64,000 nt of DNA from positions 1 through 64,000 of the forward strand of contig QHUM01000042.1 of the NCBI GenBank assembly GCA_003222135.1, in the 5' to 3' direction. This document shows, piece after piece, positions 8,988 to 16,467 of this stretch. Every line of letters starts with the position of its first letter. The stretch's first letter is position 1. The notes beneath the pieces are model-generated. The model did no database searches and was not told where the DNA came from. It worked only from the letters and a program-made list of their open reading frames with translations. The position numbers and the translations under genes were made by a program. Source of the DNA: Gemmatimonadota bacterium. GTDB lineage: Bacteria > Gemmatimonadota > Gemmatimonadetes > Gemmatimonadales > GWC2-71-9.

Positions 8988-9998
8988 TCACGACGCTGCC
9001 CTATTTCCCAGGAGCTCCCCCAGCGGCGCGAGCGGCGGCACGTGGTCGCCGAGCGCTTTGAGTGTGGCTGCGATCGGGATCGCGAGGAACACGCCCGGGA
9101 CGCCCCAGATGAACCACCAAAACAATACGCACACCATTACCGCGAGCGGGTTGAGCTTCAGCCGTCCGGCATACACGAACGGCGACACCACGTTGCTCTG
9201 CAGCAGCGTGATGGCGAGATAGCTGATGGGCGCAAGCAGCGCGTGGCCAATGCTTGGAAACGTGGTGAGGCCGGTGATCGTGAGGAGGCCCACCATGGTC
9301 GCGGCTCCGAGGTAGGGAATGAACTCCAAGGCGAACGTCAGCAACCCCCACACCAGGGGGTCGGGCATGCCGATCGCCCACATGACAATTCCTACGGCGA
9401 TTCCCTCGCAACAATTGATGAGCAGCGACAGCGCCAAGTAGCGCGCGACGATCGATTCCGTATCGGGCAGGAGGTTCCTCGCGCTGCGCGTGTGGCCTCC
9501 GGCCAGCATGAGGTAGAGCAGCACGATCACCTCAGCCAGACCGAGCAGCAGCGTCGTCGTTCCCCCGAGGAGTCGTGCAAGCAGCGGCGGTCCCGGTGTC
9601 GCGCCGGCGAAAGGCGGGGGAGTCTGAGGCGGATCCGACGCGCCCACCGCTGCGTCAGTCAGGCGGTCGAGGGGACGCACGATGGCGCTCAACTTCGTCC
9701 GCGCGCTGGCGAAGCGTGCGGGAGCTCCCTCGACCCATGCGGCGACCGGCCCGGAGAGCGACCAGGCCGCCGTGAGCCCACCGGCTACCGCGCCGAGCAC
9801 GATGATCGCGGCGCCGAGCGGCGTGGGGATGTGCACCCGCTCGAGTCCGCGGACGAGAGGACGCAGCAGCGCATGGAGCCCGAGCGCCAGAGCGAGCGGA
9901 ATGAAGAACGTGCGCGCCATGTACAGCGCGCCCACCGTCAGTATCACGGCGATGATGCTGAGGGAGACCCCAGGCCGCGACCAGCGTCGATCGCTCAT
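8988..9998 (-). CDS. AI-2E family transporter (predicted permease)
   Basis: The 336-residue hydrophobic protein has the AI-2E/PerM layout: paired N-terminal spans (SIIAVILTVGALYMARTFFIPLALALG), a soluble middle region, then a block of spans with EFIPYLGA and a final FWWFIWGVPGVFLAIPI motif. Members export or exchange small solutes; several act as Na+/H+ antiporters. The ATG at 9998 gives a normal N-terminus; an ATG at 10079 would add 27 residues but would place the start only 12 bp from the activator-site motif at 10091. It sits on the opposite strand between the two copies of the 71-bp repeat, so it probably arrived or was enclosed by the same rearrangement. Confidence 0.85.
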   Translation of the reverse strand: MSDRRWSRPGVSLSIIAVILTVGALYMARTFFIPLALALGLHALLRPLVRGLERVHIPTPLGAAIIVLGAVAGGLTAAWSLSGPVAAWVEGAPARFASARTKLSAIVRPLDRLTDAAVGASDPPQTPPPFAGATPGPPLLARLLGGTTTLLLGLAEVIVLLYLMLAGGHTRSARNLLPDTESIVARYLALSLLINCCEGIAVGIVMWAIGMPDPLVWGLLTFALEFIPYLGAATMVGLLTITGLTTFPSIGHALLAPISYLAITLLQSNVVSPFVYAGRLKLNPLAVMVCVLFWWFIWGVPGVFLAIPIAATLKALGDHVPPLAPLGELLGNRAAS

Positions 9999-10090
9999 GA
10001 TCGGGCGGTCTTGCACGCGCTGTGCCAGGCGAAACCCGCCTGCTTCGCTGCACCTCCCTCGATCTCCCACGCGGGCCATTGTCCGGTTCC

Positions 10091-10106
10091 GCGCAGTTTT
10101 GCTCGA
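10091..10106. promoter_or_regulatory. Candidate activator site (UAS) b
   Basis: GCGCAGTTTTGCTCGA has the GCA-N4-TGC core shared with the sites at 6638, 12664 and 20246, and similar flanks (TTCC before, CCCGCA after). It lies 63 bp upstream of the TGGCAT element at 10156, closer than in the other three. Confidence 0.6.
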
Positions 10107-10155
10107 TGTCCCGCATCAGCCGTCGGGCTTACACCGCAGCTGATCGCCATCCGGC

Positions 10156-10170
10156 TGGCATGCGGCGTGC
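10156..10170 (+). promoter_or_regulatory. Sigma-54-type -24/-12 promoter b
   Basis: TGGCATGCGGCGTGC fits TGGCAY-N5-GTGC. Transcription would start near 10182, giving an 85-nt leader that consists almost entirely of the copied reductase tail before the dehydrogenase ATG at 10267. Confidence 0.65.
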
Positions 10171-10172
10171 GA

Positions 10173-10262
10173 ATGAGTGTGACGCGCGCCCGAAAGTACG
10201 AGCTGTACAAGACGACTCATCATTTCGATGGGACGTACCAGAATCCACAATGGCTGGGGTGA
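10173..10262 (+). pseudogene. Remnant of aldo/keto reductase 3' end (29-codon open frame)
   Basis: An ATG at 10173 opens a 29-codon frame (MSVTRARK...) that runs in frame into the reductase tail THHFDGTYQNPQWLG and its stop. The promoter's expected transcription start (about 10182) is downstream of this ATG, so it is unlikely to be translated from promoter b. The best reading is a gene remnant that now serves as leader and supplies the GGGGTGA ribosome-binding sequence for the dehydrogenase. Confidence 0.6.
10192..10262 (+). repeat. 71-bp direct repeat, copy 2
   Basis: This copy matches 8859-8929 with one mismatch. It is immediately upstream of the dehydrogenase gene, which suggests that the dehydrogenase originally followed the reductase in one operon. 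Confidence 0.97.
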
Positions 10263-10266
10263 CACA

Positions 10267-11151
10267 ATGCGTGTGGGATTTATTGGCCTAGGAGCGATGG
10301 GCAGTCGCATGGCGAGCCGGTTACTCGCGGCCCACCACGACGTGGTCGTCTACAACCGAACCGCGGAGCGTGCCCGACCCTTGGAGCAACGCGGTGCCAA
10401 GGTCGCGACGACGCCGAACGAGCTCGCGGCCGAGGTCGACGTCGTGTTCTCGAGCGTCGCGAACGACGCCGCGCTGGAGCAGGTGATGTTCGGACCCGAC
10501 GGCGCGCTGGCGGGCGCTCGTGCCGGCGCCACCGTGATCGAGATGAGCACCGTGAACCCGCGCACCTCGCGCCAGGTACATGAAGCCGCTCGGAGCAACG
10601 GCGTATCCGTGCTCGACGCGCCCGTCTCCGGGAGCACGGTGCAAGCGGAGCAGGGGCAGCTCGTGATCTTCGTGGGGGGCGAGGAGGACGTGTATCTGAA
10701 GTGCCAGCCGATCCTCGCCGTGCTGGGCAGCAAGACGTTCTATCTCGGGCCCAGCGGCGCCGGCGCGACGATGAAGCTGTGTGTCAACACGCTGCTGGGG
10801 CTGGGGGTCCAGGCGCTGGCCGAGGCCATCGCGCTCGGAGTGAAAGCCGGGCTGCCGCGCGAGCGGTTCCTGCAGGTGCTGGGCGAAACCGCGGTCGTCT
10901 CGCCCAGTCAGAAGGCCAAGCTCGAGAACGCGCGCAAAGAGGAGTACCCGCCGGCGTTCGCGCTGCGGCTGATGTTCAAGGACTTCGGGTTGATCGTGGA
11001 GACCGCCATGGAGCTGTCGGTCCCGATGCCTGCGACCGCCGCGGCCGTGCAGGTGGCCGCCGCGGAGCACGCCCGGCAGTTGGCCGCGCACAGCGATGAA
11101 GATTTCTCGGTTATCGTGCGAGCGATGGAACGGCTGGCGGGTGTCGCCTAA
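10267..11151 (+). CDS. NAD(P)-dependent beta-hydroxyacid dehydrogenase (3-hydroxyisobutyrate dehydrogenase family)
   Basis: The 294-residue protein has the N-terminal dinucleotide-binding motif GFIGLGAMGSRMA (residues 4-16), the substrate signature DAPVSGS and the catalytic lysine in GATMKLCVN. This is the 3-hydroxyisobutyrate / GLYR1 succinic-semialdehyde-reductase superfamily, cytoplasmic oxidoreductases of short beta-hydroxyacids or aldehydes. The ATG at 10267 places the Rossmann motif at the usual distance from the N-terminus, and GGGGTGA at 10256 acts as ribosome-binding site. It is driven by promoter b and ends exactly where the convergent MFS gene ends (adjacent stop codons). Confidence 0.9.
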   Translation: MRVGFIGLGAMGSRMASRLLAAHHDVVVYNRTAERARPLEQRGAKVATTPNELAAEVDVVFSSVANDAALEQVMFGPDGALAGARAGATVIEMSTVNPRTSRQVHEAARSNGVSVLDAPVSGSTVQAEQGQLVIFVGGEEDVYLKCQPILAVLGSKTFYLGPSGAGATMKLCVNTLLGLGVQALAEAIALGVKAGLPRERFLQVLGETAVVSPSQKAKLENARKEEYPPAFALRLMFKDFGLIVETAMELSVPMPATAAAVQVAAAEHARQLAAHSDEDFSVIVRAMERLAGVA

Positions 11152-12630
11152 TTACGCGCTCGCCGCCGCGTCCTTGACCCGCACCCGTACCCGCCGCGGC
11201 AGCGCGAACGCCGCGACGAAGGTGACGGTCAGAAGCCCGATGCTCCACGCCAACGCATGATCCAAAGCCCGCCCGTACGCAGTCGAGCCAGGATTGGGCC
11301 CGAGCGCCACCAGGAAGACGCTTCCGATCACCGCTACGCCTAGCGCGAAGGACAGCTGCTGCAGCATGGTGACCACACCCGATGCGGAGCCCGCCTCGTC
11401 CGGCGGCACGTCGACCAGGATGAAGTTGACGAGTGGCGCCTGCAGGCTCCCCTGTCCGAACCCGTAGACGAGCAATGGCAGGATGTACGCGAGCGGGGAG
11501 GTGTCCACCGCAGCGCTGCGCACGACGGCCATCAGGGTCAGGAGGCCGGTGACCATGAGCCCGGCGCCGAGCTGCAGAATCGCTCGACCGAGGCGCGGAG
11601 CCAGTCGCGCCGAAGCGAGCGAGGCCGACAGAAAGCCGATCGCAAAGGGCAGGAAGCGCAGGCCCGTAGCGCGCGGGGTCAGGTCCAACCCGCTCTGGAG
11701 GTATTCGGTCAACAGCACCAAGAAGGGCGCGAGCACAGAAAAGAAGCTGAGACCCACGCCCAGTCCGACCACGAACGACCGATGACGGAACAGCGATAGC
11801 GCGAGCAGCGGCGACCCGCCCCGGTCCGTCTTCCACCGCTCGTAGCGCACGAACGCGACCAGAGAAACGGCCGCGCCGGCGAGCGACAGCCAGGTCCAGG
11901 TCGGCCAGCCCGCCGCTTCCCCGCGGATCAACGGGTACAAGAGCAGTGCCAGCGCGGCGGACACGAGCACGACTCCGCCCGGATCGAGCTTCAGGCCGGC
12001 CGGTGCGCGCGATTCCTGGACGAGCAACCAGGCGAGGGTAATGGCGACGACGCCGAAGGGGAGGTTTACGAGAAACACCGGCCGCCACCCGAGCCCCCAC
12101 AGGTCGGCGTTGAGCAGCAGGCCGCCCAGCAGCTGGCCCGCGATCATCCCGAACCCGATAGTCATGCCGTACATCGCGTAGGCGAGACTCTGCTCCCGAG
12201 GCGGGAACGTCACCTGAATGAACGACAGCGCCTGCGGGACCATGACGGCGGCGAAGGCTCCCTGCAGCAGACGCGATCCGACGAGCGCAGTCGGCGAGCG
12301 GGCGAAGCCGCACAGCGCGGATGCGATGGTGAAGCCTGTCATGCCGATCACGTACATCCGCCGGCGACCGTAGAGATCGCCGAGCCGACCTCCCGTAATC
12401 AGCAATACGGCGAACGACAGCGCGTACCCCGCCACGATCAGCTGGATCTCGCCGAAGCTGGTCCCCAGCCCCCGCTGAATGGATGGGATGGCAATGGTGA
12501 CGACGTTGAAGTCGAACGCCGCGAGGAATACGGCGGCCAGCATTACGGCCAGCGCATACCAGCGCCGGGAGTTGATGGGCATGACCTGTCGGCGTGCAGG
12601 CAGCGTGCCAGTAGGAGCGACCTTGCTCAC
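11152..12630 (-). CDS. MFS drug-resistance transporter, DHA2 / EmrB-QacA type (14 spans)
   Basis: The 492-residue protein shows the DHA2 pattern: first span with FLAAFDFNVVTIAIPSI (motif D1), GGRLGDLYGRRRMY (motif A), LLQGAFAAVMVPQAL, and motif C-like GFGMIAGQLLGGLLL. About 14 hydrophobic spans fill the sequence. It is a proton-driven exporter of unknown substrate. It diverges from the seven-gene operon at 12807, and the activator-site motif lies 34 bp upstream of its start, so it may belong to the same regulon. Confidence 0.9.
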   Translation of the reverse strand: MSKVAPTGTLPARRQVMPINSRRWYALAVMLAAVFLAAFDFNVVTIAIPSIQRGLGTSFGEIQLIVAGYALSFAVLLITGGRLGDLYGRRRMYVIGMTGFTIASALCGFARSPTALVGSRLLQGAFAAVMVPQALSFIQVTFPPREQSLAYAMYGMTIGFGMIAGQLLGGLLLNADLWGLGWRPVFLVNLPFGVVAITLAWLLVQESRAPAGLKLDPGGVVLVSAALALLLYPLIRGEAAGWPTWTWLSLAGAAVSLVAFVRYERWKTDRGGSPLLALSLFRHRSFVVGLGVGLSFFSVLAPFLVLLTEYLQSGLDLTPRATGLRFLPFAIGFLSASLASARLAPRLGRAILQLGAGLMVTGLLTLMAVVRSAAVDTSPLAYILPLLVYGFGQGSLQAPLVNFILVDVPPDEAGSASGVVTMLQQLSFALGVAVIGSVFLVALGPNPGSTAYGRALDHALAWSIGLLTVTFVAAFALPRRVRVRVKDAAASA

Positions 12631-12663
12631 GCCGGGTCTTCACCTGTGCCGCTGTCGGCTTCC

Positions 12664-12679
12664 GCGCAATTCTGCTCGA
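12664..12679. promoter_or_regulatory. Candidate activator site (UAS) c
   Basis: GCGCAATTCTGCTCGA with flanks TTCC and CTTCCGCA is the best consensus copy of the four. It is 111 bp upstream of the TGGCAT at 12777 (measured from GCA at 12666) and 34 bp from the MFS start on the other strand. Confidence 0.62.
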
Positions 12680-12776
12680 CCTTCCGCACCAGATGCCCGA
12701 GGCCTGTTTCGACCTCCGGTGAGCGAACGCGCGGCAGCCTCGTCACTTGGCGCGACTGGTGCAGCCGCTTGTCGTG

Positions 12777-12791
12777 TGGCATGCGGAGTGC
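12777..12791 (+). promoter_or_regulatory. Sigma-54-type -24/-12 promoter c
   Basis: TGGCATGCGGAGTGC followed by AAA fits TGGCAY-N5-GTGC. It would start transcription near 12803, very close to the ATG at 12807, so either the leader is minimal or the first small frame is read from an internal start. Confidence 0.62.
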
Positions 12792-12806
12792 AAAGGGAAC
12801 CGAGCC

Positions 12807-12941
12807 ATGACGACCGCCATGACGTTGACCTTGCCCGAGCCGGCATACCTGCGCTGCCTGCGTGTCCTGGCGGCGTGGTGGTGCCTCGGCTCGAGCGCGG
12901 TGCAGCCGCAGGTGCTGATGCGGTACGAGGTGCGTCCGTGA
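12807..12941 (+). CDS. Small 44-residue protein, first frame of the oxidase operon
   Basis: The open frame MTTAMTLTLPEP...MRYEVRP has AAAGGG 9 nt upstream of the ATG and ends in GTGA, overlapping the next gene like every other junction in this operon. It has one moderately hydrophobic stretch (LRVLAAWWCLGSSAV). The promoter is so close that the transcript may begin only a few bases before this ATG. No family is recognised. It could be a small membrane protein or a leader frame that couples translation into the JAMM gene. Confidence 0.45.
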   Translation: MTTAMTLTLPEPAYLRCLRVLAAWWCLGSSAVQPQVLMRYEVRP

Positions 12942-13519
12942 AGGCCCTGCACTTCCGCGCCGCGGTCGCGACGGCTGGCGTGATGGCCCTGCTCGTGCTG
13001 CACCTCGGCGCCGCCGGCGCGGCGGACGCGGTGTCCATGACGACGCGGGCGCTGGTCGTGTCCGATCAGGCGCGGCGCTACCTCACGCTGGCATACGGCT
13101 CGCCCACCGAGTTCATGGGGTGCATGATCGGCCAGGTCCACGGTCCCGTGGTGTTCGTGCAGCGCATCGCACCCGCCGACGTGGATCCCGCTCACTCGAC
13201 TCGAACTCACGTGCTGCCGCGGCAGACGTGCGAGGAGGCAGGATGGACAGGAACGGTGGGAATGATCCACAGCCACCCGGGAGGCGAGCGCTGCTTCTAT
13301 TACTTCCCCGGCACACAAGTCGCCAGCTCGGACGCGGAGTCGTTTGCGCGTCAGCCGTACCCGGTGGACGCGATCATGTGCGGCGACAGCATCGTGTGGA
13401 TCGGCCGCGATCGGGCCCAACGGCAACTGCGGCTCGCGGACGGGCCGGCTGTGATGACCCTGGACCACCAACCCGGGAACCGCGTGCACACGGGGACCCT
13501 GGCGGCGCGGGGAGAATGA
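12938..13519 (+). CDS. Exported JAMM/MPN-domain protein (putative metalloprotease)
   Basis: The 193-residue protein has an N-terminal signal peptide or anchor (about residues 8-29, ending GAAGA) followed by a JAB1/MPN domain: Glu58 (PTEFMGCMIG), HSHP at 111-114 and Asp132 in VASSDAESF. These are the zinc ligands and catalytic Glu of the JAMM fold. The spacing between HSHP and Asp is longer than the classical HxHPx7SxxD and the usual Ser position appears to be Ala or shifted, so activity is uncertain. Most JAMM proteins are cytoplasmic; an exported one in a copper-oxidase operon is unusual. The GTG start overlaps the previous stop (GTGA). Confidence 0.72.
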   Translation: MKALHFRAAVATAGVMALLVLHLGAAGAADAVSMTTRALVVSDQARRYLTLAYGSPTEFMGCMIGQVHGPVVFVQRIAPADVDPAHSTRTHVLPRQTCEEAGWTGTVGMIHSHPGGERCFYYFPGTQVASSDAESFARQPYPVDAIMCGDSIVWIGRDRAQRQLRLADGPAVMTLDHQPGNRVHTGTLAARGE

Positions 13520-13992
13520 CCGCCCCTATGCGCGCCGGAACGTTTCTGTCGATCGTGGTCCTGTGCGCCGCGAGCGCGTGTATGGGCCCCGGCTCGGACG
13601 CCCTGACCGGCCTGGCCACGGCGTCGGGCGGCGGCGGCGGCGGCGGCGCCACATCGGGCCGTCTGGCGTTCCTCGTTCAGCCGAACAATGCCGTCGCCGG
13701 CGGCCCCATCTCCCCCGAAGTGAAAATCGTAGCGTTGGACACCCTCGGCAGCGTGCTGAGCCAGTTCAGCGGCAGGGTGTTCGTGACGCTCGCCTCGACC
13801 CCGTCGGGCGAGACCCTCCGCGGCACCACCAGCGCCGCCGCCGCGTCTGGGCTCGCGATCTTCGACACCCTGGTGATCAATCAGGCGGGCAGTGGCTACA
13901 TGCTCGTCGCGTCCGCATCGGGAGTGGCGAGCGTGACCAGCGCACCGTTCACGGTGTTCGGAGCCACGGGCAGCGCGGTCCAGGCACCATGA
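13516..13992 (+). CDS. Ig-like lipoprotein of unknown function
   Basis: The 158-residue protein has a lipoprotein signal (LSIVVLCAASACMG, lipobox Cys at about 22), a Gly-rich linker of seven consecutive Gly, then one beta-rich Ig-like repeat (LAFLVQPNNAVAGGPISPEVKIVALDT...FTV) of the kind found in bacterial surface proteins. It is probably anchored in the outer or inner membrane facing the periplasm. The ATG overlaps the JAMM gene stop by 4 nt. Its place directly before the oxidase suggests a structural or scaffold role; this is inference. Confidence 0.7.
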   Translation: MTAPMRAGTFLSIVVLCAASACMGPGSDALTGLATASGGGGGGGATSGRLAFLVQPNNAVAGGPISPEVKIVALDTLGSVLSQFSGRVFVTLASTPSGETLRGTTSAAAASGLAIFDTLVINQAGSGYMLVASASGVASVTSAPFTVFGATGSAVQAP

Positions 13993-15356
13993 ATCTGCGA
14001 GCGGCGGTCCTGCTGGCGCTGCCGCTCGCTGCCGACGGCGTGCGCGAGGCGGGCCCCGCCGGGCCGGAGACGTTTCGCGACCCCACCGTCGTCGCCAGCC
14101 GCGACGGCACGCTCGAGCTGACGCTCGACGCCGCGCGAGCTCCAGTGGAGCTCGCTGGACGGCGGGTGAGCGCGCAGGCGTACAACGGCAGCTATCTCCC
14201 GCCGACCCTGCGCGTGCACCCGGGCGACGTGATCAGGCTGCGGCTCGTCAACGCGCTCGACGAGACCACGAACCTCCACGTGCACGGGATGGCCGTCTCG
14301 CCGCTCGGCACCTCCGACAACGTGTTCCTGCACATCGCGCCCGGCCGCGCGCAGGACTACGAGATCCGCATCCCTGCCACTCAGCCACCGGGAATGTACT
14401 GGTACCATCCGCACGCCCACGGCCACTCCGATGAGCAGGTAAGAAACGGCATGTCCGGCGCGCTCGTCGTCGAGGGCCTGCTCGACCCGTTTCCGGAGCT
14501 GCGGGGATTACGCGAGCACGTACTGCTGCTCAAGGACGCGCAGATCGCGGACGGGAAAATCGTGCGTCGCGGAATCGGCGACGACGCCGAGCGCACCGTG
14601 AACGGCCAGCTTGACCCCACGATCACGCTCCAACCGGGCGAGACCCAGTTGTGGCGCATCGGGAACGTCGGAGCGGACCTGTACTACCTGCTCACGCTCG
14701 ACGGGCACCGCTTTTACGAAGTAGCACGCGACGGCCATCGCCTCGCCCGGCTCGTGCCGAAGCGGCAGTTGCTGCTCGAGCCGGGGGCGAGAGAGGAAGT
14801 CCTGGTGCAGGCGGCCGGCCCCGGAACCTACCAGCTCCGGACCGCCGGCTTCGACACCGGGCCGCAAGGCAACCGGTACCCGGGCGCGGTGCTTGCGACC
14901 GTGCGGGTGGAGGGTGCCGCGGTCCCGCCGCTCACGCTTCCCAAGCGGCTGCTCCCCGTTGCCGACCTGCGCCGCCGGATCACGGGGCGCCGCACGATCG
15001 TCTTCTCCGAAACGGCCGACGGCGATACGCTCTTCGTCGACGGCCGCACCTTCGACCCCAGCCGCACCGACACGCGCGTCACGCTCGGCGCGATCGAGGA
15101 ATGGACCATCCGGAACGAGTCCGGCGAGCTGCACGACTTCCACATCCACCAGACGCACTTCCAGGTGACCGAGGTGAACGGCGTGCGGCAACGGTTCGAC
15201 GGGTACCAGGACATCGTCAACGTCCCCGTGCACGGCGCGGTGAAGGTGATCATCCCGTTCACCGATCCGGTCATCGTGGGCAGGTTCGTGTACCACTGCC
15301 ATCTCCTGTCGCACGAAGACAAGGGCATGATGGCGACGATCGAGGTGATGCCGTGA
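13989..15356 (+). CDS. Multicopper oxidase
   Basis: The 455-residue protein carries all four copper-binding segments: HVHG (97-100), WYHPHAHG (138-145), HDFHIHQTHF (about 377-387) and HCHLLSHEDKGMM (436-448). Together they provide the trinuclear cluster and the type 1 copper with an axial Met. The start MNLRAAVLLALPLAADG looks like a short signal peptide, so the enzyme is probably periplasmic. The family oxidises Cu(I), Fe(II) or phenols and reduces O2 to water. Co-occurrence with an ExxE-motif membrane protein two genes downstream recalls ferroxidase/permease pairs, but metal specificity cannot be read from sequence. ATGA overlap with the lipoprotein gene. Confidence 0.94.
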   Translation: MNLRAAVLLALPLAADGVREAGPAGPETFRDPTVVASRDGTLELTLDAARAPVELAGRRVSAQAYNGSYLPPTLRVHPGDVIRLRLVNALDETTNLHVHGMAVSPLGTSDNVFLHIAPGRAQDYEIRIPATQPPGMYWYHPHAHGHSDEQVRNGMSGALVVEGLLDPFPELRGLREHVLLLKDAQIADGKIVRRGIGDDAERTVNGQLDPTITLQPGETQLWRIGNVGADLYYLLTLDGHRFYEVARDGHRLARLVPKRQLLLEPGAREEVLVQAAGPGTYQLRTAGFDTGPQGNRYPGAVLATVRVEGAAVPPLTLPKRLLPVADLRRRITGRRTIVFSETADGDTLFVDGRTFDPSRTDTRVTLGAIEEWTIRNESGELHDFHIHQTHFQVTEVNGVRQRFDGYQDIVNVPVHGAVKVIIPFTDPVIVGRFVYHCHLLSHEDKGMMATIEVMP

Positions 15357-15745
15357 GCCCCGTCGACGCCTGCTCCATCGAGACGGTGCTGGAAGCGCTG
15401 GAGCGCTCCGGCGACGCGAGTGCCGAGCCCGCGACGGCGTTGCGCGATGCCGTGGACGCGCTTTGGGCGATCGCCGGCCGGGCCTCGGCCGACTCGGACG
15501 GTGCGCCACTCCGGGTCAAGCTGATGCACCGAGGCAAGCGCGTCCTCCGGAGCATCATCCATCGCGGCGTGGTATCCGGAGCGTTCCGGCCGCGGTGCTC
15601 TCGCTGGGCCGAGTCCGGCCTGGTGCACGCCCTCGTCGCCGGTGCGTGTGCTCGCTGGGTGTTCGGCCTGTCCGAGGAGCGATCGTTGCGGGCGGGACCC
15701 GCGGCGGACGCGGCGCTCGCCGTCCTGCGCGGAGGGAGGTCATGA
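15353..15745 (+). CDS. TetR-C-terminal-like protein without DNA-binding domain
   Basis: The 130-residue, probably all-helical protein resembles the ligand-binding half of TetR regulators (RVLRSIIHRGVVSGAFRP, then GLVHALVAGACARWVFGLSE). The helix-turn-helix normally found in the first 50 residues is absent, and the preceding sequence is the oxidase gene, so it is not a simple mis-start. It may be a small-molecule or metal-binding helper. The resemblance is weak and judged by eye. The start is the GTG that overlaps the oxidase stop (GTGA). Confidence 0.5.
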   Translation: MSPVDACSIETVLEALERSGDASAEPATALRDAVDALWAIAGRASADSDGAPLRVKLMHRGKRVLRSIIHRGVVSGAFRPRCSRWAESGLVHALVAGACARWVFGLSEERSLRAGPAADAALAVLRGGRS

Positions 15746-16467
15746 GCTGGGCGCATGTCGGCACCGTCATCGTCGCCGCCTTCCTCGCGTCGCTCGTAGA
15801 GTTCGTGGAGGCGCTCACGATCGTACTCGCGGTGGGAACGACGCGCGGTTGGCGGTCCGCGCTCATCGGGGCCGGCGCCGGTGTGCTCTTCCTGACCGTG
15901 CTCACGCTGGCGGTCGGGCCGGCGTTGCAGCGCATCCCGCTCGGCTCCTTGCAGCTCGTGGTCGGCGTCCTGCTGCTGCTCTTCGGCATGCGGTGGCTCC
16001 GCAAGGCCATCCTCCGGGCCGGCGGCGTGATCGCCCTCCACGACGAGGCCGCGATCTACGCGAAGCAGACGGCGGATCGCATCTCGCTCTTGACCTCCTT
16101 CAAGGCCGTGACCCTGGAGGGGCTCGAGGTCGTCTTCATCGTTATCGCCACGGGCGCACGTGGACTGTTGGCACCGGCCGCACTGGGAGCGGCCCTGGCC
16201 GGATCGCTCGTCGTCCTGGCGGGCCTCGGGGTGCGCCGGCCGCTCGCGCGCGTGCCGGAGAACGCGCTCAAGTTCGGCGTGGGCGTGCTGCTCACCGCGT
16301 TCGGGGTCTTTTGGGTCGGCGAGGGACTCGGGTACCCGTGGCCGGGGAAGGATCTGGCGATCCTCGGCCTGGTCGCGGGCTTCAGCGCGACGGCACTGCT
16401 CGCCGTCGCCGTCGTCCGGCGGTCGGCTCCACCAGCATGGGCAGGTCAGCCCGGGAGGCGGCGGTGA
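15742..16467 (+). CDS. Polytopic membrane protein with two ExxE motifs (COG4280 / FTR1-like)
   Basis: The 241-residue protein has about seven spans. Its two halves each contain a similar intramembrane motif: ASLVEFVEALTIVLAVG (Glu20, Glu23) and FKAVTLEGLEVVFIVIATG (Glu126, Glu129). ExxE pairs in repeated helices are the metal-translocating signature of FTR1/EfeU iron permeases, and the general pattern fits COG4280 membrane proteins. Encoded two genes after a multicopper oxidase, it could form an oxidase-coupled metal importer or exporter. This is inference from motifs; the family itself is uncharacterised. ATGA overlap with the previous gene, GGAGG at 15731-15738. Confidence 0.65.
   Translation: MSWAHVGTVIVAAFLASLVEFVEALTIVLAVGTTRGWRSALIGAGAGVLFLTVLTLAVGPALQRIPLGSLQLVVGVLLLLFGMRWLRKAILRAGGVIALHDEAAIYAKQTADRISLLTSFKAVTLEGLEVVFIVIATGARGLLAPAALGAALAGSLVVLAGLGVRRPLARVPENALKFGVGVLLTAFGVFWVGEGLGYPWPGKDLAILGLVAGFSATALLAVAVVRRSAPPAWAGQPGRRR

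Noticed and set aside
8895..10262. Long open frame of 455 codons on the plus strand between the two 71-bp repeats
   Set aside because: It is antisense to the AI-2E gene, whose protein has clear membrane spans and family motifs. The plus-strand product is low-complexity (Arg/Gln/Glu-rich) as expected for a shadow of GC-rich coding DNA. Only its last 23 codons (the reductase tail) have meaning.
10173..10262. 29-codon frame as a functional small peptide
   Set aside because: The predicted sigma-54 transcription start (about 10182) is downstream of its ATG, and most of it is a copy of the reductase tail, so remnant/leader is more likely.
13626..13647. (GGC)n tract in the lipoprotein gene as a phase-variable repeat
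   Set aside because: The unit is three bases, so slippage would change the Gly linker length but not the frame; it is simply a Gly-rich linker.
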